NCBI GenBank assembly: GCA_013695075.1
Contig: JACDBE010000068.1
Location: forward strand, 1 to 5,096
Source of the DNA: Acidimicrobiia bacterium
GTDB taxonomy: Bacteria; Actinomycetota; Acidimicrobiia; Spongiisociales; UBA5794
Length of the DNA stretch: 5,096 nt
Direction of reading: 5' to 3'
A program made the translations under genes and the position numbers. The notes beneath the pieces were generated by a model, which searched no databases, was not told the origin of the DNA, and saw only the letters and a program-made list of their open reading frames with translations. Positions 1 to 3,764 of this stretch are shown piece by piece (the first letter of the stretch is position 1; every line of letters starts with the position of its first letter).

Positions 1-131
1 ATGGGGTCGCCATCACCGAGTGGTTCCCCCCCGGTTCCGTGAACGGGCACACCGGGTTCGGGGTCGACGCCGCCGGCGAGCTGTACGTCACCACAACCGA
101 GGGCACCGTGCTGCGCATCGAGCTGAGCTGA
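1..131 (+). CDS. C-terminal fragment of a beta-propeller protein, probably PQQ-dependent sugar dehydrogenase-like
   Basis: Only the last 42 codons are present, read in the frame starting at base 3 and ending with TGA at 129-131; the 5' part lies left of the window. The visible tail contains ITEWFPPGSVNGHTGFGVD followed by AAGELYVTTTEGTVLRIEL and a final Ser. A 'GFGxDxxGELYVxxxxGTVxRI' ending is what one expects for the last blade of glucose/sorbosone dehydrogenase-like (GSDH) six-bladed propellers, and related NHL or SMP-30-type propellers end similarly. Codons are strongly GC-biased at the third position, which supports real coding. A secreted or periplasmic sugar oxidoreductase role is inferred from the family only; no catalytic residue, PQQ site or signal peptide is in view. 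The gene is followed after 31 bases by a strong hairpin, so it probably ends its transcription unit there and is not part of the ribokinase operon. Confidence 0.6.
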   Translation, partial: GVAITEWFPPGSVNGHTGFGVDAAGELYVTTTEGTVLRIELS

Positions 132-162
132 CCGCCGACCGGGCGCTCCCCACCCGATTCGT

Positions 163-200
163 AGGACCCAGACGCGCCACCCGTGACGCGTTTGGGTCCT
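163..200 (+). terminator. 14-bp stem hairpin, probable transcription terminator after the sugar dehydrogenase-like gene
   Basis: The left arm AGGACCCAGACGCG (163-176) pairs with the right arm CGCGTTTGGGTCCT (187-200) over 14 base pairs, with a single G-U wobble and a 10-base loop. It begins 31 bases after the stop of the upstream gene, the usual place for an intrinsic terminator. No T-run follows (next bases GAGAAATCCG), which fits the T-poor hairpin terminators common in high-GC actinobacteria. Its right arm reaches to within 25 bases of the ribokinase start and overlaps the region where a -35 box would sit, so an operator or mixed role is an alternative. Confidence 0.6.
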
Positions 201-224
201 GAGAAATCCGAATAGGCTCACGCG
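191..224 (+). promoter_or_regulatory. Probable leaderless promoter of the ribokinase gene
   Basis: TAGGCT at 213-218 fits the TANNNT -10 pattern and lies six bases before the GTG start at 225, the spacing expected when transcription begins at the first base of the start codon. A weak -35-like TTTGGG (191-196) is 16 bases further upstream. No Shine-Dalgarno-like purine run precedes the GTG, which agrees with a leaderless mRNA. The -35 match is poor and overlaps the right arm of the upstream hairpin. Confidence 0.4.
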
Positions 225-1130
225 GTGACTGAACGCATCGTGGTGGTTGGCTCGATCAACCGGGACGTGGTCCTTGGGGTCGAGCAGCTCCCCATCCCCG
301 GAGAAACCGTGCTGGGGCGCAGCTTGGGCACCTACAACGGGGGCAAGGGGGCCAACCAGGCGGTGGCGGCGGCGCGCCTGGGCCGATCGGTGGCCATGGT
401 GGGCCGCGTGGGTGACGACCGGGCGGGAGTGGCCTCCCGCGAGGCCCTCACCGCCGAGGGCATCGACGCCAGAGGGGTCCGCGTCGACCGCAAGGCGGTG
501 ACCGGCTCGGCGATGATCCTGGTGGACGACGACGGCGAGAACAGCATCGTGGTCGTCCCCGGCGCCAACGGGCGGCTCAGCGCCAAGGACGTCGTCGCCT
601 GCTCGGACGCCATCGGCGCGGCGGCGGTGACGCTCGTCCAGCTGGAGGTGCCCATGGAGGCTGTGGCGGAGGCGGTCCGGTTGAGCCGGGGCACGGTGGT
701 GCTCAACGCGGCCCCCGCCCGGCCCATCCCCGCCGAGGTGATGCGCGCCGTCGATGTCATCGTGGTCAATCGCTCCGAGCTGGCCGGGCTGTGCGCCGAT
801 CTGGAGGCGGAGTCAACCAAGGAGATCGCATCCCAGGTGGAGCGGCTGCGTTGCCCGGGGGCGGTGGTGGTCACCGTCGGCTCCGACGGGGCGATGGTGG
901 TCGACAACGGCGACATCGTCCACGTCCCCGCGGTCAATGTGGCGGTGGTGGACACCACCGGTGCCGGCGACGCCTTCTGCGGGGCGGTGGCCGATGCCCT
1001 GGCCGGGGGCGATACGCTGGAACGAGCGGTGGGGTGGGCGGTGCTGGTGGGGGCCGCGGCGGCGACCAAGGTGGGCGCCCAGGTGGCGCTGCCTACCCGA
1101 TCCGAGGTGAAGGCGATGCTGAAGCGATGA
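225..1130 (+). CDS. rbsK: Ribokinase (PfkB family)
   Basis: A complete 301-residue protein, the usual ribokinase length. Ribokinase phosphorylates D-ribose at O5 with ATP in the cytosol, feeding ribose 5-phosphate to the pentose phosphate and nucleotide pathways. Visible motifs in order: GSINRD at 9-14 (substrate-binding strand); GGKGANQA at 39-46 (ribose-binding signature); VQLE ending at Glu141; NRSE at 182-185 (the Mg/phosphate NxxE motif); TVGSDG at 217-222 (nucleotide site); and the PfkB signature DTTGAGDAF at 243-251, with Asp249 as catalytic base. The tail TKVGAQVALPTR at 281-292 matches the ribokinase potassium-site region and separates it from adenosine or fructose kinases. The start is GTG at 225; it gives the normal N-terminus and is preceded by a -10 box rather than a ribosome-binding site. 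The nucleoside hydrolase gene 630 bases downstream can supply its ribose. The last codons carry one copy of a 21-bp repeat. Confidence 0.94.
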   Translation: MTERIVVVGSINRDVVLGVEQLPIPGETVLGRSLGTYNGGKGANQAVAAARLGRSVAMVGRVGDDRAGVASREALTAEGIDARGVRVDRKAVTGSAMILVDDDGENSIVVVPGANGRLSAKDVVACSDAIGAAAVTLVQLEVPMEAVAEAVRLSRGTVVLNAAPARPIPAEVMRAVDVIVVNRSELAGLCADLEAESTKEIASQVERLRCPGAVVVTVGSDGAMVVDNGDIVHVPAVNVAVVDTTGAGDAFCGAVADALAGGDTLERAVGWAVLVGAAAATKVGAQVALPTRSEVKAMLKR

Positions 1131-1132
1131 GG
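1112..1132 (+). repeat. 21-bp direct repeat, copy A (ribokinase 3' end)
   Basis: This copy spans the final codons and stop of ribokinase. It matches 1746-1766 at 20 of 21 positions; the only difference is C1125 versus T1759. The match stops abruptly on both sides. The shared core begins GGCGATGCTGAAG and ends GATGAGG. It contains an ATGA in which an ATG (1127-1129) overlaps the ribokinase TGA (1128-1130). Confidence 0.85.
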
Positions 1133-1140
1133 TTGAACCG

Positions 1141-1536
1141 TCACGCAGGCGGCCGCTGCTGCGGCTGGACGATCTTCCAGTAGGAGTCCTTGCGCCGGAT
1201 GCGTCCGTCATCGGCAAGGTCGACCAGGTCGCAGCCGTGCACACGCACCTGCTCGCCCTCCTTCGTGGTTCCGGTGAGCAACCAGCGCGAGACGCCGTGG
1301 TTGCCGCACACCCAGTGTTCGTCCTCGGCGTACTGCACATCCGGCAAACCGTGGAAGCGCTGCGACAGCCCTTCACGTACCGCCGACGGTCCCTCGAAGC
1401 GAGTCCCCCACGGGTGCTGGCCACGCGGTGTCTCCAGCACGCAGTCGTCGGAGAAGAAACTCATGATCTGCTCCAGGTCATGGGCGTTGAAGGCGGCCAG
1501 GAGCCGGGTGAGGACTTCAGCATCGCCTGCGTGCAC
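1141..1536 (-). CDS. SnoaL/NTF2-like small protein
   Basis: A 131-residue protein with the size and pattern of the SnoaL-like branch of the NTF2 fold. The N-terminal helix LLAAFNAHDLEQIMSFFSDD (12-31) is followed by CVLETPRGQHPWG (32-44), FEGPSAVREGL (47-57), a central strand WLLTGTTKEGEQVRVHGCDL (85-104), and the family ending DDGRIRRKDSYWKIV (109-123). Family members include polyketide cyclases, ketosteroid isomerase-like enzymes and many uncharacterised proteins, so no reaction can be assigned. The start is GTG at 1536: an in-frame TGA lies 12 bases upstream of it (1549-1551), so no longer form is possible. The next candidate is an internal ATG at Met25, which would delete the first helix. 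No convincing ribosome-binding site precedes the GTG. The gene runs convergently into ribokinase, with 10 bases between the stops. GC content looks somewhat lower than in its neighbours. It separates two genes of one pathway and lies between direct repeats, so it may be a later arrival. Confidence 0.85.
   Translation of the reverse strand: MHAGDAEVLTRLLAAFNAHDLEQIMSFFSDDCVLETPRGQHPWGTRFEGPSAVREGLSQRFHGLPDVQYAEDEHWVCGNHGVSRWLLTGTTKEGEQVRVHGCDLVDLADDGRIRRKDSYWKIVQPQQRPPA
1515..1527 (-). repeat. Third, inverted copy of the repeat core
   Basis: On the minus strand this reads GGCGATGCTGAAG, identical to the 13-base core of repeat copies A and B; it shares a fourteenth base (T) with copy B. It falls in codons 4-8 of the SnoaL-like gene (Gly-Asp-Ala-Glu-Val). 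With copy A it forms an inverted repeat around most of that gene. A 13-base match alone could arise by chance in a GC-rich window. Confidence 0.5.
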
Positions 1537-1628
1537 GGGGTCATCATGTCAACGCAGGTGCCTGACCACACCTAGGCAGGAGGGGACCTTGGTAGCGGCA
1601 CCGCGAACAGCGCGTATATTGGCCGTCA

Positions 1629-1640
1629 CGTGCCTGCACG
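1629..1640. promoter_or_regulatory. Palindrome in the divergent non-coding region, possible operator
   Basis: CGTGC-CT-GCACG is a perfect 5-bp inverted repeat with a 2-base centre. It lies in the 224-bp non-coding stretch (1537-1760) between the divergently transcribed SnoaL-like and nucleoside hydrolase genes. A TATATT (1615-1620), the most AT-rich spot there and a 5/6 match to a plus-strand -10 box, ends eight bases before it, so the palindrome would cover the start of a transcript toward the hydrolase. No good -35 box is found at normal spacing. Nothing else in this stretch looks coding or structured apart from a lone AGGAGGGG at 1578-1585. Confidence 0.3.
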
Positions 1641-1745
1641 AGCGTCACCCAAGTATCCCGGTACCGGACGTGCCGCGCAGGTTCCCTGCGAGACATCGGA
1701 TTCCTGTCGCTCGGCCGGTCCCCTCCGAGCCCGGGGGTGGGCGGG

Positions 1746-1766
1746 GGCGATGCTGAAGTGATGAGG
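1746..1766 (+). repeat. 21-bp direct repeat, copy B (nucleoside hydrolase start)
   Basis: This second copy matches 1112-1132 at 20 of 21 positions and includes the hydrolase ATG (1761-1763) and the first two bases of its second codon. If read in the ribokinase frame it would end Met-Leu-Lys-stop, with the TGA (1759-1761) overlapping the hydrolase ATG as TGATG. It therefore looks like a remnant of a former ribokinase/hydrolase junction. Confidence 0.85.
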
Positions 1767-2702
1767 CGCATCGTCATCGATACCGACCCCGGTCAGGATG
1801 ACGCCGTGGCTCTGCTCGCCGCCCTGGCTTCGCCGGAGCTGGAGGTGGTGGCGGTGACCACGGTGGCCGGTAACGTCCCGTTGTCCCGGACCACCGCCAA
1901 CGCCCTGGCCATGGTGGAGCTGGCCGGCCGCCCCGAGGTCCCGGTGTACGCCGGGTGCGCCCGGCCCATGGTGCGGCGGCTGGTCACCGCCGAGTACGTC
2001 CACGGGCCGACAGGCATCGACGGTGCCGATCTGCCGGCGGTGACGCTGGCGGCGACCCCAGGCAACGCCGTCGATGCCCTGATCGATCTGCTCACGAGGA
2101 GCGAGGCCACCACGGTGTGTCTACTGGGGCCGCACACCAACCTGGCCATGGCGATGGTGAAGGAGCCATCCATCACCGCCCACATCGACGAGATCGTGCT
2201 GATGGGCGGAGGCTTCTTCGAGGGGGGCAACACCACCCCCGCCGCCGAGTTCAACATCTACGTCGACCCGCACGCCGCCCAGGTGGTGTTCACCAGCGGG
2301 GTTCCCATCACCATGATGCCGCTCGACGTCACCCACCAGGCCCTCACCACCGACGCCCGCATCGCCCGGTTCCGTGCCCTCGGCACCCCGGCGGGGGAAG
2401 CGGTGGCGGGGATGCTGGACTTCTACGACCGCCACGACGAGGCCAAATATGGCACCGAGGGCGGCCCGTTGCACGATCCGTGCGTCATTGCCTACCTGCT
2501 CCGCCCCGAGCTGTTCACCGGACGCCGCTGTCACGTCGCCATCGAGCACCACTCCGAGCTCACCATGGGGATGACGGTCATCGACTGGTGGGGGGTCACC
2601 GGCAACGAGCCCAACGCCCAGGTGATGAACCAGGTGGACGCCGACGGTTACTACGAGCTGCTCACCGACCGCATCGGGCGCATTCACCCCGTCACCGGCT
2701 GA
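1761..2702 (+). CDS. Inosine/uridine-preferring-type nucleoside hydrolase
   Basis: A complete 313-residue protein, normal for this family. These enzymes hydrolyse the N-glycosidic bond of ribonucleosides, releasing base and ribose, using a tightly bound calcium ion. The N-terminal DTDPGQDDA (7-15) is the family signature, with the calcium-binding aspartates (Asp9, Asp14) present; Gln12 sits at a usually hydrophobic position. Further motifs are HGPTGIDG (81-88), LLGPHTNLAMAM (121-132), IVLMGGGFFEGGN (145-157), the ribose-binding AEFNIYVDP (162-170), PLDVTHQAL (187-195) and LHDPCVIAYLLRPELF (237-252), where His238 and Asp239 match the active-site His and calcium Asp. The base preference cannot be read from sequence. 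ATG 1761 is chosen because it gives the standard N-terminus; an in-frame GTG at 1737 would add eight residues that are not family-like. Only weak ribosome-binding sequence precedes the ATG. It forms a ribonucleoside-salvage pair with the ribokinase gene. Confidence 0.92.
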   Translation: MRRIVIDTDPGQDDAVALLAALASPELEVVAVTTVAGNVPLSRTTANALAMVELAGRPEVPVYAGCARPMVRRLVTAEYVHGPTGIDGADLPAVTLAATPGNAVDALIDLLTRSEATTVCLLGPHTNLAMAMVKEPSITAHIDEIVLMGGGFFEGGNTTPAAEFNIYVDPHAAQVVFTSGVPITMMPLDVTHQALTTDARIARFRALGTPAGEAVAGMLDFYDRHDEAKYGTEGGPLHDPCVIAYLLRPELFTGRRCHVAIEHHSELTMGMTVIDWWGVTGNEPNAQVMNQVDADGYYELLTDRIGRIHPVTG

Positions 2703-2788
2703 TCGGGCGTGCCCGGAGTCGATGATTCCGTGCTTCCGCAGCGAACCCCTCCGGGGCGGGATGACCCGAATCTGTCACACCCCCTCGG

Positions 2789-2801
2789 TACCATCGTCGG
2801 T
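2789..2801 (+). promoter_or_regulatory. Probable leaderless promoter of the nurA-herA pair
   Basis: TACCAT at 2789-2794 fits the TANNNT -10 pattern and ends seven bases before ATG 2802, placing the transcription start at or next to the A of the start codon. No Shine-Dalgarno-like sequence precedes this ATG. A clear -35 box is not seen at 16-18 bases spacing. The arrangement mirrors that before ribokinase and helps choose ATG 2802 over the upstream GTG 2709. Confidence 0.4.
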
Positions 2802-3764
2802 ATGGCCGAACTTTTCGTCGAGGCATGGGCACCCGAGTACGGGAACCCCTACGACACCGACGTCGAGCTTGCCGATCCGGGCAAGGTCGACGACACGGTG
2901 GAGGTCGCCGGTCCGTGGGAACCCATCCCCGGGGTCGACGACGGGGTGGCCGCCGTCGCCTTCGTCGACGGGGTGCGCCGGGTCGACGCCCGTCTCACCA
3001 TCGACGACCCGGCGGGGCCGATCCCCGGCATCTGCGGCACCTACGTGGTCGGCGCTGCCCGGTGGCGGCGCCACCTGCGGCGCACTGAGGTGGAGCGGGT
3101 GCGGGTAGACCGGCTTGCCCTGTTCGGCAACGGTAAGGCGGCCCCGGTCCCGGTGGCCGGCCCCCAGCTGGCCTACCGCTCCGAGTCGGTGCCGGGCACC
3201 GATCCCGGTGAGCTGGTACAGAGGTTCCACGGCGCCATGCGCAAGGCGGAGGCGGTGCTCTCCGAGGCGCTGGCCCAGGAGGGCTGCTTCGTGGTGGCCG
3301 ACGGGCCCATCAACGATCTGTCCGCCACCGAGAAGGTGGGCTTTATCAAGACCCATCGGGCACCGTACCTGTCGGCAGAGCGCATCTCCGTCGTCGCCAC
3401 CTTGCGGCGGGGTCACCGCACCCCGCTGTTTCTCATCGGCCAGGACGGTCCCAAGCCCCGATACTCGTGGTACCAACGGCTGGCCGACCTTCCCGGGGGG
3501 CATTCGTGGACCGGGGTGGTGCGGGGGGAGGTGTCGAGTCACCTCGATTTGGACACCGCCCGCCGCATCGCCGACCGCACCACCGCAGTGCTGCCGCTGG
3601 TCGCCTCCGAGCCCCACATCGAACCGAGAGCTCCGCAGAACCTGGTGCCCATCGCCGCCCTGGAGCGGGCGATGCGCCGCCACATGGGTGATGCCGGAAT
3701 CGTGGTGCGTGCGCTACGGTCGGCGGTGATGCGGCAGAGACGCTCCGCCGGGGTGGCGCCATGA
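2802..3764 (+). CDS. nurA: NurA-family nuclease
   Basis: A 320-residue protein with the layout of the NurA domain, an RNase H-like nuclease that works with the HerA translocase in DNA end processing. AFVDGVRRVDARL (53-65) is the first metal-binding motif, with Asp56; FVVADGPIND (163-172) is the second acidic motif, with Asp167. FIKTHRAPYL (181-190), LFLIGQ (209-214) and RYSWYQRLADLPGGHSW (220-236) form the core, and IAALERAMRRHMGDAG (284-299) is the typical C-terminal helix with a His (His294) in the active-site region. Sequence identity to archaeal NurA appears low, so the family call rests on motif order and on the HerA neighbour. ATG 2802 is preferred: the open frame extends back to GTG 2709, but those 31 residues are not domain-like and the -10 box sits inside them. 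Its TGA overlaps the herA ATG (ATGA at 3761-3764), implying coupled translation and a complex of the two proteins. There is no signal peptide or membrane segment. Confidence 0.85.
   Translation: MAELFVEAWAPEYGNPYDTDVELADPGKVDDTVEVAGPWEPIPGVDDGVAAVAFVDGVRRVDARLTIDDPAGPIPGICGTYVVGAARWRRHLRRTEVERVRVDRLALFGNGKAAPVPVAGPQLAYRSESVPGTDPGELVQRFHGAMRKAEAVLSEALAQEGCFVVADGPINDLSATEKVGFIKTHRAPYLSAERISVVATLRRGHRTPLFLIGQDGPKPRYSWYQRLADLPGGHSWTGVVRGEVSSHLDLDTARRIADRTTAVLPLVASEPHIEPRAPQNLVPIAALERAMRRHMGDAGIVVRALRSAVMRQRRSAGVAP

Noticed and set aside
332..1144. A 270-codon minus-strand open frame over ribokinase
   Set aside because: It is low-complexity Ser/Thr/Ala translation opposite a gene with every ribokinase motif; it is a shadow.
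1152..1165. GCCGC-TGCT-GCGGC hairpin between the convergent ribokinase and SnoaL-like genes, as a terminator
   Set aside because: It has only 5 bp of stem, lies inside the coding end of the SnoaL-like gene (Gln-Gln-Arg codons) and has no T-run; it may be chance in GC-rich DNA.
1547..1552. Perfect TTGACA on the minus strand upstream of the SnoaL-like GTG
   Set aside because: It is only 10 bases from the start codon, and no -10 box exists at the correct distance downstream.
1190..1756. A 188-codon plus-strand open frame opposite the SnoaL-like gene
   Set aside because: It has no family features. The minus strand shows a complete SnoaL-like pattern ending RKDSYWKI. Only its last 55 codons were considered separately because of the ribosome-binding site.
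2704..2756. Short palindromes after the hydrolase stop (CGGGCGTGCCCG at 2704-2715; CCCC-TCC-GGGG at 2746-2756)
   Set aside because: The stems are 4-5 bp with very short loops and no T-run; too weak to call a terminator.
2709..2801. GTG 2709 as the nurA start
   Set aside because: The added 31 residues are not domain-like, and a -10 box lies within them directly before ATG 2802.
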